Below are positions 1 to 9,400 of a stretch of 64,000 nt of DNA, one piece after another (position 1 is the stretch's first letter; each line of letters starts with the position of its first letter). The notes below the pieces were generated by a model. The model had not been told where the DNA came from, did not search any database, and saw only the letters and a list, made by a program, of their open reading frames with translations. Source of the DNA: Clostridiales bacterium (lineage in GTDB: Bacteria; Bacillota; Clostridia; Peptostreptococcales; Anaerovoracaceae). Position numbers and translations under genes: made by a program. Location of the stretch: the NCBI GenBank assembly GCA_015243575.1, contig CP042469.1, positions 4,368,929 to 4,432,928 of the forward strand, written 5' to 3'.

Positions 1-2
1 TG

Positions 3-119
3 GAGGCTGCTGTGGCAAAGCTGTACTACCTGCTGAGCAAAGATTACGATCTGGATCAGGTAAAGCGCTTAATGGCAACAAATCTGAGGGGCGAGATGAG
101 CCTCTATAAGATGAGCTGA
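3..119 (+). CDS. L-asparaginase, C-terminal end (5' partial)
   Basis: The window opens inside a reading frame whose last 38 residues end at a TGA at 117-119. The stretch contains AKLYYLLSKDYDLDQVK and NLRGEMS. This closely resembles the C-terminus of type I (cytoplasmic, AnsA-type) L-asparaginases, where a KLHYLLS...NLRGELT pattern is characteristic. These enzymes hydrolyse asparagine to aspartate and ammonia. The catalytic region lies outside the window, so the call rests on the tail alone. An aspartate/glutamate racemase follows about 180 nt downstream, which fits a small amino-acid-metabolism group. Confidence 0.7.
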   Translation, partial: EAAVAKLYYLLSKDYDLDQVKRLMATNLRGEMSLYKMS

Positions 120-299
120 AAATAAGACATGCGTGTCAGTTTAATAATAAAAAAAGAAACACCGGTGTCGATTTGGCCCTGGATAAAGAAACGACGCAAA
201 TGACGCTTTTGCGCGATGGCTGCAATAGAAAGGATTTAAGCGTCTAAGGCAATATGAAAATTATAAAACAGGTTAAAATAAAACCAGAAAGAGGTGGAT

Positions 300-998
300 A
301 TGAAAACAATCGGTTTGATCGGAGGGATGAGCTGGGAGAGTACGGTTACATACTATCAGGTTATCAATGAAGTGATCAAAGAAAAGCTCGGCGGATTTCA
401 TTCCGCAAAGATCCTTCTATACAGCGTAGATTTTCATGAGATCGAAGCTGCCATGGCTGAAAATGATTGGGAAAGAGGGACTGAAATTCTTATCGATGCA
501 GCAGAGAGACTTGAGCGTGGAGGAGCAGATTTCATCGTGATTTGCACGAACACCTGGCATAAGGCAGCGGAACAGATTCGGGAAAAGGTCACAATACCGG
601 TGCTTCATGTGGCCGAGTTGATTGCAGATGAGTTGAAAGAAAGAGGCCTTAATACTGCCGCTCTGCTTGGCACCAGATATACCATGGAACAGAACTTTTA
701 CAGAAACAAGCTCGAGGAGTACGGAATTAAAGTGATGATCCCTGACGAGGAGGAGCGTGATGATATCAATCGAATTATTTTTGAAGAACTGTGCCTTGGA
801 ACCATTTCGGCGGATTCGAAGGAACGTTATCTCAGAATTATTGATCAGTTGATGCAGCGGGGCGCGGAGGGTATTGTTCTCGGTTGTACGGAAATCGGGC
901 TTTTGATCCAGCAAGGAGATACAAAAGCACCTCTTTTGGATACTGCAGTAATTCATGCAAGAAGAGCTGCTCTGTATTCTATACAAACATCTTTGTAG
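300..998 (+). CDS. Aspartate/glutamate racemase family amino-acid racemase
   Basis: A 232-residue cytoplasmic protein of the cofactor-independent Asp/Glu racemase family, which interconverts L- and D-amino acids through two cysteines. The N-terminus MKTIGLIGGMSWEST, the first cysteine motif CTNTWHK, the LLGTRYTMEQ segment and the second cysteine motif GCTEIGLL all match the E. coli YgeA-like subgroup. That subgroup has broad substrate range, so the substrate is not fixed here. A GTG at 294 is in frame, but the AAAGAGG at 288-294 sits correctly for the ATG at 300, which also gives the family's usual start. The LapA-like gene begins 17 nt after its stop, suggesting cotranscription. Confidence 0.85.
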   Translation: MKTIGLIGGMSWESTVTYYQVINEVIKEKLGGFHSAKILLYSVDFHEIEAAMAENDWERGTEILIDAAERLERGGADFIVICTNTWHKAAEQIREKVTIPVLHVAELIADELKERGLNTAALLGTRYTMEQNFYRNKLEEYGIKVMIPDEEERDDINRIIFEELCLGTISADSKERYLRIIDQLMQRGAEGIVLGCTEIGLLIQQGDTKAPLLDTAVIHARRAALYSIQTSL

Positions 999-1014
999 TT
1001 TGGAGGATTCAATT

Positions 1015-1341
1015 ATGGACTGGAAATTTGTACTTGCACTGATCTTTGCTCTGATTGTAGCAGTCTTTGCGCTTCAGAATGCAGGAGCTGTTGATATTAG
1101 CTTTCTGACGTTTGAACTTACCATTTCTCAGGCGCTTGTAATTCTCATATCGGCCGTCTTCGGAGCTTTGGTCGTTTTGCTTCTCAGCTTGGTGCGCTGG
1201 ATTAAAGGGCAGGCAAAACTAAAGAATTTATCGAAGACCGTAACGGGTCTGGAGCAGGAAAACAAGCAGCTCAGGATGAAACTTGAGCATCTTGAAATTG
1301 TAGAAAATGAAAAAATTGACCTAGAAAAAATTCCCCATTGA
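1015..1341 (+). CDS. LapA/DUF1049-like membrane protein
   Basis: A 108-residue protein with two predicted membrane helices (about residues 3-22 and 40-63) separated by a short loop containing FALQNAGAVDISFLTFEL. The C-terminal tail is charged and coiled-coil-like (LEQENKQLRMKLEHLEI). The 'QN...V.F..' loop between two helices is the signature of the lipopolysaccharide-assembly-protein-A domain family (DUF1049), which is common in Gram-positives with unknown role. ATG 1015 is preceded by TTGGAGG; a longer in-frame extension to 955 would overlap the racemase gene and lacks a ribosome site. Function is not known. Confidence 0.75.
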   Translation: MDWKFVLALIFALIVAVFALQNAGAVDISFLTFELTISQALVILISAVFGALVVLLLSLVRWIKGQAKLKNLSKTVTGLEQENKQLRMKLEHLEIVENEKIDLEKIPH

Positions 1342-1383
1342 CACAAATGAATATCCATGGTAGCATGAACGCAATTGAATCGA

Positions 1384-1492
1384 TTCTTCAGGGCGGGGTG
1401 TAATTCCCCACCGGTGGTATAGCCCACGAGCCGTAAGGCATGATTCGGTGTAACTCCGAAGCCGACAGTATAGTCTGGATGAAAGAAGAAGT
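1384..1492 (+). promoter_or_regulatory. FMN riboswitch (RFN element)
   Basis: The conserved RFN core is readable: TTCAGGGCGGGGTG near 1388-1400, the TTCCCCACCGGTGGT segment, AGCCCACGAGCC, TAACTCCGAAGCCGACAG and the closing GTCTGGATGAAAGAAG. It lies directly upstream of the riboflavin operon. FMN binding is expected to lower expression, here probably through the terminators that follow. Confidence 0.96.
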
Positions 1493-1526
1493 TAAACATA
1501 CGGTTACCCCGTAGTGAAGACATTTG

Positions 1527-1559
1527 CTCTGGAATATTTTATATATTTCAGAGTTTTTT
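1527..1559 (+). terminator. Rho-independent terminator, riboswitch expression platform
   Basis: An 11-bp stem with CTCTGGAATAT pairing to ATATTTCAGAG (one G-U) is followed by a T-run. It begins 35 nt after the FMN aptamer, so it is the likely FMN-controlled attenuator. Confidence 0.85.
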
Positions 1560-1593
1560 GTTTAAACTAACTTTGAACTGTGTGATAGCTAGG

Positions 1594-1619
1594 CCCTGAA
1601 CTTATGTTCAGGGTTTTTT
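1594..1619 (+). terminator. Second tandem terminator before ribD
   Basis: A perfect 8-bp stem CCCTGAAC-TTAT-GTTCAGGG is followed by six Ts. It lies between the first terminator and the ribD ribosome site. It may reinforce FMN-dependent termination or be part of a second decision point. Confidence 0.8.
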
Positions 1620-1678
1620 GTTTGGGAAACACTGATTCATTATATCTTCAGAAGTTACCGAATGGGAGGGATGAACGA

Positions 1679-2848
1679 ATGTGTGAGAGGACTGCGGCGA
1701 AATTGGATGAAACATTTATGGCAAGAGCGATTGAACTTGCTAGACGGGGTGAGGGAAAAACTGCTCCTAATCCTCTTGTGGGTGCAATTCTTGTGAAGAA
1801 TGGGTGCGTTATTGGAGAGGGATGGCATGAGTGCTTCGGGCAGGCACATGCTGAGGTAAATGTGATTCGCAATGCAAAAAAAAATCATAAAGACCCGTCG
1901 GGCTCCACTCTTTACGTAAATCTGGAACCCTGCTGCCACTATGGAAAAACGCCTCCATGTACAGAGTTGATCATAAAGAGCGGGATCATACGAGTCGTGA
2001 TTGGAATCATGGACCCTAATCCGCTGGTGGCAGGAAGAGGTACAGAAGCATTACGGAGGGCCGGAATTACGGTAGCGTCCGGCGTGCTGGAAGAAGATTG
2101 CAGGAGGCTGAATGAGATCTTTATCCACTTTATTACAACAAAGCGGCCTTTCGTGACAATAAAAGCTGCGGTCTCGCTGGACGGAAAGACTGCTGCATAT
2201 ACCGGAGCTTCCAAATGGATTACCGGTGAGCATTCAAGAAGGGAAGTACAGCTTCTCAGAAACAGCCATACCGCTGTCATGGTTGGAGTAAATACTGTGC
2301 TGGCGGATGATCCGGAACTGACCTGCAGGATGCCTGGCGGGCGCAGTCCGCGGAAAATTATCCTGGACAGTCATCTCAGGATTCCAAAGACAAGTAAAAT
2401 TATGACAGGATTGGGGTCTAGCCCAGGCAGTCCCTTGGAGAAGCCTTCCTGCAAAGATGAGCAGACAATTCTTGCCTGTTCCGAGGATGCGGACACGCGA
2501 ACCGCCAAAGAATTGGAAGCGCTGGGTGCAATGGTATTGCGCTGCAAAAGCAAAGAGGGAAGAGTTGATCTGGATGACCTTATGAATCAACTGGGCGCTT
2601 TGGGCATCGACAGCATTCTTCTCGAAGGGGGCGGAACGGTAAATGCCGCCGCATTTTCTCAGGGAATCGTAAATAAGCTGTTGTTACATATGGCCCCTAA
2701 AATCCTGGGCGGGGCGAGTGCTAAGACCTTTGTTGAGGGCTTGGGCGTACCAAGCCCAGACTGTGCACAGCAGTTTCGAATTCAAGATGTGGGGCTTTAT
2801 GGTGAAGATATCAGAATTACGGCATATCCATCAGAAGCGACAAGCTGA
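1679..2848 (+). CDS. ribD: Bifunctional riboflavin deaminase/reductase RibD
   Basis: A 389-residue cytosolic enzyme that deaminates the pyrimidine product of GTP cyclohydrolase II and then reduces its ribosyl side chain, the second and third steps of riboflavin synthesis. The N-terminal deaminase domain has the zinc site HAEV and PCCHYGKTPPC. The C-terminal reductase domain has FVTIKAAVSLDGKTA, GVNTVLADDP and ILLEGGGTVNAAAF. ATG 1679 is chosen because GGGAGGG sits 8 nt upstream; an in-frame ATG at 1604 lies inside the terminator hairpin and would add non-homologous residues. First gene of the FMN-regulated operon. Confidence 0.97.
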   Translation: MCERTAAKLDETFMARAIELARRGEGKTAPNPLVGAILVKNGCVIGEGWHECFGQAHAEVNVIRNAKKNHKDPSGSTLYVNLEPCCHYGKTPPCTELIIKSGIIRVVIGIMDPNPLVAGRGTEALRRAGITVASGVLEEDCRRLNEIFIHFITTKRPFVTIKAAVSLDGKTAAYTGASKWITGEHSRREVQLLRNSHTAVMVGVNTVLADDPELTCRMPGGRSPRKIILDSHLRIPKTSKIMTGLGSSPGSPLEKPSCKDEQTILACSEDADTRTAKELEALGAMVLRCKSKEGRVDLDDLMNQLGALGIDSILLEGGGTVNAAAFSQGIVNKLLLHMAPKILGGASAKTFVEGLGVPSPDCAQQFRIQDVGLYGEDIRITAYPSEATS

Positions 2849-2928
2849 CGGAAATGGGAATAACGTACAGCAACGCGATTAAGGGGTTGGAATGCAATCA
2901 TAGAAATAAGCGATAAAGGAGGACGGAA

Positions 2929-3663
2929 ATGTTCACGGGTATTGTTGAGGAAGTTGGGTGCATTGAGAGTGTTACGAAAGGAGAAAAATCATCAAGGCTG
3001 CGAATTAAAGCAAAAGCAGTGCTTGAGGGAACAAAAATCGGGGACAGCATCTGTACAAACGGAGTTTGCCTTACGGTAACGAGAATCCATGGAGAAAGTT
3101 TTTCTGCGGATGTGATGGCGGAAACGATGCGCAGCAGCAATCTTGGCGCACTGAATATTGGAAGCAAAGTGAATCTGGAGCGGGCCGTTGCCCTTGGCGG
3201 AAGATTTGGAGGGCACCTCGTCAGCGGTCATATTGATGGAACCGGAATCGTTCGCGCTGTGACAAGAGAGGATAATGCCATTTGGATCTCTATTTCAGTC
3301 AGCGGATCCATTGGTCGCTACCTTGTGGAAAAAGGCTCTGTTACGGTTGATGGGGTAAGCTTAACGGTTGCACGAATAGAACCATGGGGTTTTCGGATAT
3401 CTATGATACCCCACACACAGAAGGAAACCTTGCTCATTGGCAGAACGCCGGGTCAAACGGTCAATCTGGAGTGTGATCTTCTTGCAAAGTATGTTGAAAA
3501 ACTGCTGCAGCGTGAAACAATGCAGACTGTGGATTTGGCGCTGACTGTGGATGAAGCAGGGACGGCGGATCGGGCACGGTCAGCAAATGAGACTGCTAGC
3601 GGCGGGAAAAAAGAGCTGCTGTCAGAAGCGTATTTAAGAGAAAATGGGTTTTTTATTAACTAA
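2929..3663 (+). CDS. ribE: Riboflavin synthase alpha subunit
   Basis: A 244-residue enzyme that dismutates two 6,7-dimethyl-8-ribityllumazines into riboflavin. It starts with the diagnostic MFTGIVEE and shows the internal duplication of the family: NGVCLTV and GHLVSGHIDGTG in the first barrel, DGVSLTV and MIPHTQKETLL in the second. AAAGGAGG lies 6 nt before the ATG. The usual length is about 200-220 residues. The extra length is a C-terminal tail of roughly 35 residues, rich in Ala, Thr, Gly and Ser, before the end at GFFIN; it is probably disordered. Second gene of the rib operon. Confidence 0.96.
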   Translation: MFTGIVEEVGCIESVTKGEKSSRLRIKAKAVLEGTKIGDSICTNGVCLTVTRIHGESFSADVMAETMRSSNLGALNIGSKVNLERAVALGGRFGGHLVSGHIDGTGIVRAVTREDNAIWISISVSGSIGRYLVEKGSVTVDGVSLTVARIEPWGFRISMIPHTQKETLLIGRTPGQTVNLECDLLAKYVEKLLQRETMQTVDLALTVDEAGTADRARSANETASGGKKELLSEAYLRENGFFIN

Positions 3664-3748
3664 AAATCAGGGATAACTGCTAATGTGCTGGAAGTAAGCG
3701 CTGAGAGAGCAGGTATTCCCGGAGTTCACAAAGAATAAGGAGGACAAT

Positions 3749-4951
3749 ATGAATTATAAATTCAGTACGATTGAAGAGGCAATTCGTGACATCAGAGAAG
3801 GAAAAATGATTATTGCTGTAGATGACCCAGGCAGAGAAAATGAAGGTGATCTCATCATGGCAGCTGAGAAAACAACACCAGAGGCGGTAAATTTTATGGT
3901 GACTCACGCCAAGGGTCTTGTGTGTATGCCTATGGAAGGAAGGATTCTGGACGCTTTGGGAATCCACGCAATGGTAGAAAAGAATACGGATCATCATGAG
4001 ACCGCTTTTACTGTTTCTGTGGACCATTGCGATACCACAACGGGGATTTCTGCATTTGAGAGAGCCCAGACTATACAGTCTCTCATTGACGGAGAAGCGG
4101 CAGCAGAAGACTTTAAACGTCCGGGGCATATCTTTCCGCTGAGAGCGAGGGAAGGGGGAGTCTTAAAAAGGACGGGGCATACCGAAGCGGCAGTTGATCT
4201 TGCGAAGCTTGCAGGGCTGAAACCTGCCGGTGTAATCTGCGAAATTCTCAATGAAGACGGAACCATGGCGAGGACTCAACAGCTGATGGAATTTGCAGCG
4301 AAACACGGCATCAAAATCATTACAGTATCTGATCTGGTTGCTTATCGTAGCAGCAGGGAGAGCCTAGTAGAATGCATGACGGAAACCCATATGCCCACGC
4401 GATATGGAGTATTTCGAATCAGAGGTTACCAGAATCGCATCAACGGAGAGCATCACGTAGCGTTGATCATGGGAGATATTGAACAAGAGGAGGCGATTCT
4501 CACAAGGGTTCATTCTGAGTGCTTGACAGGAGATGCGTTGGGGTCCACCCGCTGCGACTGCGGAGAACAGTACGAAGCTGCTATGCGGCAAATAGCGGAA
4601 GAAGGCCGGGGCATTCTTCTGTATATGCGGCAGGAAGGGCGAGGGATCGGGTTGATTAACAAGCTCAAGGCTTATGCACTGCAGGATCAAGGGATGGATA
4701 CTGTTGAGGCAAACCTTGCTCTAGGATTTGATGAGGACCTAAGGGACTACGGTATTGGTGCTCAGATTTTGAGTGATATTGGTGTTCGAAAACTCAGGCT
4801 CATGACAAACAACCCCAGAAAAATAAAAGGCTTGGAAGGTTATGGTTTGGAAATCGTTGAGCGGGTCCCGCTTCAGATGAATGCAAACCCGGAGAACATA
4901 CGTTATTTGAAAACAAAACAGGATAAGCTCAGTCATATGCTGTCCTATTAA
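3749..4951 (+). CDS. ribBA: Bifunctional DHBP synthase / GTP cyclohydrolase II
   Basis: A 400-residue two-domain protein providing both precursors of the lumazine ring. Residues 1-200 are 3,4-dihydroxy-2-butanone-4-phosphate synthase, with [11 protein letters not shown], the acidic metal loop, and [15 protein letters not shown]. Residues 205-400 are GTP cyclohydrolase II, with the zinc cysteines in [17 protein letters not shown] and the catalytic RQEGRGIGL motif. AAGGAGG lies 7 nt before the ATG. Both halves keep their catalytic motifs. Third gene of the operon. Confidence 0.97.
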   Translation: MNYKFSTIEEAIRDIREGKMIIAVDDPGRENEGDLIMAAEKTTPEAVNFMVTHAKGLVCMPMEGRILDALGIHAMVEKNTDHHETAFTVSVDHCDTTTGISAFERAQTIQSLIDGEAAAEDFKRPGHIFPLRAREGGVLKRTGHTEAAVDLAKLAGLKPAGVICEILNEDGTMARTQQLMEFAAKHGIKIITVSDLVAYRSSRESLVECMTETHMPTRYGVFRIRGYQNRINGEHHVALIMGDIEQEEAILTRVHSECLTGDALGSTRCDCGEQYEAAMRQIAEEGRGILLYMRQEGRGIGLINKLKAYALQDQGMDTVEANLALGFDEDLRDYGIGAQILSDIGVRKLRLMTNNPRKIKGLEGYGLEIVERVPLQMNANPENIRYLKTKQDKLSHMLSY

Positions 4952-4952
4952 T

Positions 4953-4991
4953 CAACCAACCAACCAACCAATTCCTCCTTTGAAGAGGAGG
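4953..4991 (+). repeat. CAAC tetranucleotide repeat plus hairpin before ribH
   Basis: Directly after the ribBA stop there are four CAAC units (4953-4968), then a perfect 6-bp hairpin with CCTCCT (4974-4979) pairing to AGGAGG (4986-4991). The AGGAGG is a ribosome-site look-alike but lies 19 nt from the ribH ATG. Confidence 0.8.
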
Positions 4992-5010
4992 CCATGAAAG
5001 GAAAATACGA

Positions 5011-5484
5011 ATGAATTTGATACAAGGAAATTTAATTGCACAAGGTTTGAAAATTGGCATTGCAGCATCTCGTTTTAATGAATTTATCGTGTCGCGGCTG
5101 ATCAGTGGGGCGGAGGACGGTCTTCTACGCCATGGGGCAGCTGCGGAAGACCTTGATCTTGTTTGGGTTCCGGGAGCCTTCGAGCTTCCCTTTGCTGCAA
5201 AAGCCATGGCGGGCAGCGGAAAATATGATGCGGTAATCTGCCTCGGGACGGTAATCCGCGGATCCACTTCTCATTATGATCTTGTTTGTGCGGAGGTTGC
5301 AAAGGGCATTGCTTCTGTGGGAATGAACGGCCAAGTTCCAGTGATTTTCGGCGTTGTTACGACGGACACCATCGAGCAGGCTATTGAACGGGCAGGAACA
5401 AAAGCAGGAAATAAAGGGTTCGATGCAGCGGTTTCTGCGATCGAGATGGCAAACCTCATGAAGAAGATAGGCCAACAGAATTGA
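5011..5484 (+). CDS. ribH: 6,7-dimethyl-8-ribityllumazine synthase
   Basis: A 157-residue enzyme condensing the pyrimidine diamine with dihydroxybutanone phosphate; the family forms pentamers or icosahedral capsids. Seen motifs are [40 protein letters not shown] (with the catalytic histidine in the family's DHYE/DHFD position written here as SHYD) and [27 protein letters not shown]. Length is normal. The ATG follows GAAAGGAAA; the preceding hairpin hides a stronger AGGAGG. Last gene of the operon, followed by a clear terminator. Confidence 0.97.
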   Translation: MNLIQGNLIAQGLKIGIAASRFNEFIVSRLISGAEDGLLRHGAAAEDLDLVWVPGAFELPFAAKAMAGSGKYDAVICLGTVIRGSTSHYDLVCAEVAKGIASVGMNGQVPVIFGVVTTDTIEQAIERAGTKAGNKGFDAAVSAIEMANLMKKIGQQN

Positions 5485-5513
5485 TTTCCACTGATACATC
5501 TGAATAAAAAAAG

Positions 5514-5553
5514 AAACAGAGACTGTGACTAAGGATAAGTCTCTGTTTTTTTA
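5514..5553 (+). terminator. Terminator of the riboflavin operon
   Basis: An 11-bp stem, AAACAGAGACT against AGTCTCTGTTT, runs directly into a T-run 30 nt after the ribH stop. Confidence 0.92.
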
Positions 5554-5753
5554 TATCTCTAAAATGCAAGAAAATACCCAAATATCACCCAATGGGTGAT
5601 TGTCATCCCAATTTTCAAAGCGTAAAATAATAAGTATCATGTAGGTTTCTCTTGGGGGCGTTTGGTTTCTGTTTGAGAAAAGCAATACGAAGGCAAGTGC
5701 GCATTGATGAAACGCTTCGAAGAAAAATAAAAGGAAAAGAGAGGAAAAATAAG

Positions 5754-6392
5754 ATGATCAAGTTAAGAAAATGGATTTCAAGAAAAGTAATTCTCACAAT
5801 GATTATGATGATGATATTCTCCTTTGGAATTGCCGGGAACGCAGCTGTGTATGCCGGATCAGAGGCTTATATCGGAGAAATCAGCATGTTTGCAGGAAAT
5901 TTTGCGCCGAAGGGTTGGGAGTTCTGTCAAGGTCAGATTCTTTCAATCAGTCAGAATACGGCTCTGTTTTCGCTTTTGGGAACTACCTATGGGGGGGATG
6001 GGATGACAACCTTTGCACTGCCGGATCTGCGGGGCCGTTCTCCCATTGGAGCAGGTATGGGCCCTGGACTGAGTACGTATGTGCTGGGGCAGACAGGCGG
6101 GAAGGAAACTGCCACTGAACTTACAAGTCAAATGCCTGTCCATACCCATACGCTCAATGCCAGCACAGCAGCAGGAACCACCAATACACCGGGTAGTGGA
6201 ACTTATCTTGGAAAGGCTGTCACCCCCGACAGGCAGGAAGTGAACCTTTACACAGCAGCTGCTCCCGATACTACCATAGGTCTTGCTTCTATCGGCAATT
6301 ACGGAGGTTCCCAGCAGCAGGACATCAGAGATCCCTATCTGGCCATCAACTATATCATATGCGTGCAAGGGATATTCCCGTCAAGGCAATAA
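5754..6392 (+). CDS. Secreted phage tail-collar-domain protein (MdpB-like)
   Basis: A 212-residue protein with a signal peptide (basic start MIKLRKWISRK, hydrophobic core, likely cleavage after NAAVYA). The mature part is a tail-collar fold: YIGEISMFAGNFAPKGWEFC, GTTYGGDGMTTFALPDLRGRSPIG, a PVHTHTLN segment and the C-terminal PYLAINYIICVQGIFPS. This family includes phage tail-fibre collars and bacterial 'microcystin-dependent protein' homologues. Here the signal peptide and the lack of any phage neighbours point to a secreted cellular protein. ATG 5754 is preceded by AGAGAGG; an ATG at 5652 would place a charged 34-residue extension before the signal peptide. The SLH protein begins 60 nt later and may share the transcript. 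Role unknown. Confidence 0.82.
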   Translation: MIKLRKWISRKVILTMIMMMIFSFGIAGNAAVYAGSEAYIGEISMFAGNFAPKGWEFCQGQILSISQNTALFSLLGTTYGGDGMTTFALPDLRGRSPIGAGMGPGLSTYVLGQTGGKETATELTSQMPVHTHTLNASTAAGTTNTPGSGTYLGKAVTPDRQEVNLYTAAAPDTTIGLASIGNYGGSQQQDIRDPYLAINYIICVQGIFPSRQ

Positions 6393-6452
6393 TTTTATGT
6401 TTTGCAAAGTAGCGATCAAGCCGATAAAGGCGGTATCAAAGAGGAGTATATT

Positions 6453-9400
6453 ATGAAATCTTTTGTTCGTCCTTTGGCGAACCTGACAGGATGGGCCTTC
6501 GGAATTCTGATAGTCCTCATTCTGATGACAGGAAAAGCCTATGGGGCAGAATACATCTATTATACACAGTCCTATGCTCCGTATCAGTTGAAAATGGCGG
6601 AGGTATCCGATCTTTCCGCATCAAGTGTCATCTATACTTCGCCTACCGGAAGTCCGTACGCTGTTGCGGTGGATGAGTCTGAACGGAGGATCTATTTCTC
6701 TGATCCCCATGGCACAGTGGCAAAAATCTTGCAGGCGAAGCTGGACGGGAGCGATGTTACTACATTCATAGAGGGAGTCCATGCTCAGGGCCTTGCGGTG
6801 AATCAGAAAAACGGGGATTTATACTATGCAGAGCCCGATAAGGGCACCGTATATAAAGCGGGCAGGAGCGGATCGGATGGAACCGTCATCTATTCTTCCA
6901 TTGGAGCACCCAGAGCTGTTGCCGTGGATCCGGACGGAAACGGCGGGGCGGGATATCTTTACATCGCAGATTATAATCTTGGAAAGATTATGCGGACGGG
7001 GCTTGACGGTTCTGATATGGAAATCTTCCTGGACGGGGTTCATGCTTCGGGGCTGGCCGTGGACGGAGTAAACGGCAAGCTGTATTATGCGGAGGCATAT
7101 GAACCGAATTTTTATGTAGCGAGAGTCAATCTGAAAGACGGGCAGGGAAAGGAAACGATCTATACCTCGGCAACGGGCTCTCCAAGAGCGCTGGCCATTG
7201 ACCAGAAGAGCGGCAGTGTCTACTTTTCGGACTGGCATTCAACGGTAGCTAAGATATTTAGAGCCAACCTTACCGGTGAAGCCGGTTTGACCGAGCTGGT
7301 CTCATCTGTCAATGCTTACGGTGTTGCAGTATTTGCTGAAACGCCCCAGACCAACCAGCCGACGATATCGGCAATCACTAATGCCGGCTATATCAAAAAA
7401 GACGCTGCAGTTACGTTTTCCTCAGAAACAGGGGCGAAGACGTATTATACAACGGCGGTAAACGGTGAGCCAGAGGCACCTACAGAAGCGACTAACTCCT
7501 ATGTCAGCGGTAATGAACCCATTCCATTGCCTTCTCTTACCTTCGGAGATGTACTAACCATCAAAGCGGCATCACTGGCAGACGGAAAAACGCTGAGTGA
7601 AACAGTGACCTCCAGCTTTACCGTACAGCCTACAACAGAGCTGAGCGTAATCGGAGTCAGCATAGCGGATAAAGTATATGACGGGAATGACATTGCAACC
7701 GGCACGTATTTAGGAAACTTCAGCGGCGTACTTGGTTCGGATGTCGTTAGCATTTCGGGTTCTCCTACGTTCCTCTTTGAAGATTCCTTTGCCGGAGAAG
7801 GCAAAACGGTGTTGATGGGCGGGCTCTCTGTGAGCGGAACTGATCGGGAGTACTATACGCTGGATACGAAGTTATCGATTTCAAAAGCAGCGAATATAAC
7901 AAAGAAGAGTCTTTTGCTTGGAAGCGTTACGGCATCAAACAAGGAATATGATGGGACAGACTCCGCCAAGGTGGCAGCGCTTACCATTGCTTCGGGAGTT
8001 ATCGGGAGTGATGATGTCTCGGTGGATTTGGATCAAGTCACTGCTGTCTTCGAAGCAGGTGCGGCAGCCGGAGAACAGAAGAATGTAGCGGTAAGCAATA
8101 TTCTCCTAAAGGGCAGCAAGGCGCAAAACTACAGCATCGCTTCCTCCGCTGCTGCAACCGCAGATATCCTGCCCAAAACCGTGACGGTATCCGGTGTAAC
8201 CATCTCCGATAAGATCTATGATGGAAATGACTCGGCGGCCATCAGTGACGCTGATCTTAGCGGAATCGTTGGAGCGGACGAGGTCTTTCTTGATTACAGC
8301 CAAGCCTCTGCCTCATTTGATGATGAAAAAGCAGGGGACACGAAGCCGGTGACGGTAAGCGGACTGAACCTGGGAGGCTCTGATAAAAACAATTACAAGC
8401 TGCCCAGCGATGGGTTCCGTACGGTGGGCAACATTCTGCCCCTTGGAACCATAAGTGCTCCAGAAGCCTCCATCGCCAGTGGAGCATTTATTAAAAACGG
8501 AGCGCAGATCACGCTGACCGCTGCGGGAGGTTTGGATGCAGTGATCTACTATACAATGGGTGATTCTGCAACAGATCCGGATCGGGACGATAAGGCCATA
8601 CCCAGCGGAGGAACGGTCACCATTACCGGAAACCTCGGCGAAACGATTGTTTTAAGTGCGTTCGGGGCCAGTACCGGTTATGCCGACAGCCCCATAGCCC
8701 GGTTTACCTACCAAATTCAAGGGTCACAGATCTTAAGCATCACTGGTGTCAGCGCAGCCGACAAGGATTATGACGGGACAAGGGCTGCTGCCATTTCCGG
8801 CGGAATGCTTTCGGGCGTAATCACGCCGGGAGATGATGTTGCCCTTGAAAGCAGCGGTGCATACGGCCAGTTCACAGATAAAAATGCAGGAACGAACAAA
8901 GTGGTAGAAGGAAAGGGCTATGAACTGAAAGGGACTGATGCAGTATACTATTCCCTTCAGATACCGGAGCTGACCGCTGATATAAGACAACGAGAGGTGA
9001 GCGTATCCACTGTCGATATCGAGGATAAGGTCTACGACGGAACAACACAAGCATCCATATTGGGAGCTGCACTGAGCTGGAAAGCTGCGGGAGATGATGT
9101 ATCCGTTGACTTTTCATCGGCAGTGGCAGCCTTTGAAGACGCAGCACTCGGAAGCCGAAAGCTGATTGCGGTAACGGGTCTGGTGCTTGAGGGCAGTGAT
9201 GCGGGGAACTATTATCTGATCAATTCGGATACCCAAGCTTACGGAAACATTATCGCAACCGGAACCGTTGCGTCACCTTATGCTGAGCCTTCTGAGGGGA
9301 ATATTCTCTCCGGGGCGGCAATCATACTGTCCACATCAACTGACGGTGCGGAAATCTACTATACTACAGACGGGAGTACACCGACGCAGGGAGGTAATCT

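Noticed and set aside
1604-1679. Upstream start for ribD at 1604
   Set aside because: It would begin inside the terminator hairpin and lacks a ribosome site; the ATG at 1679 has a good one.
5754-6392. Prophage remnant suggested by the tail-collar domain
   Set aside because: No other phage genes are near, and the protein has a signal peptide typical of cellular secreted homologues.
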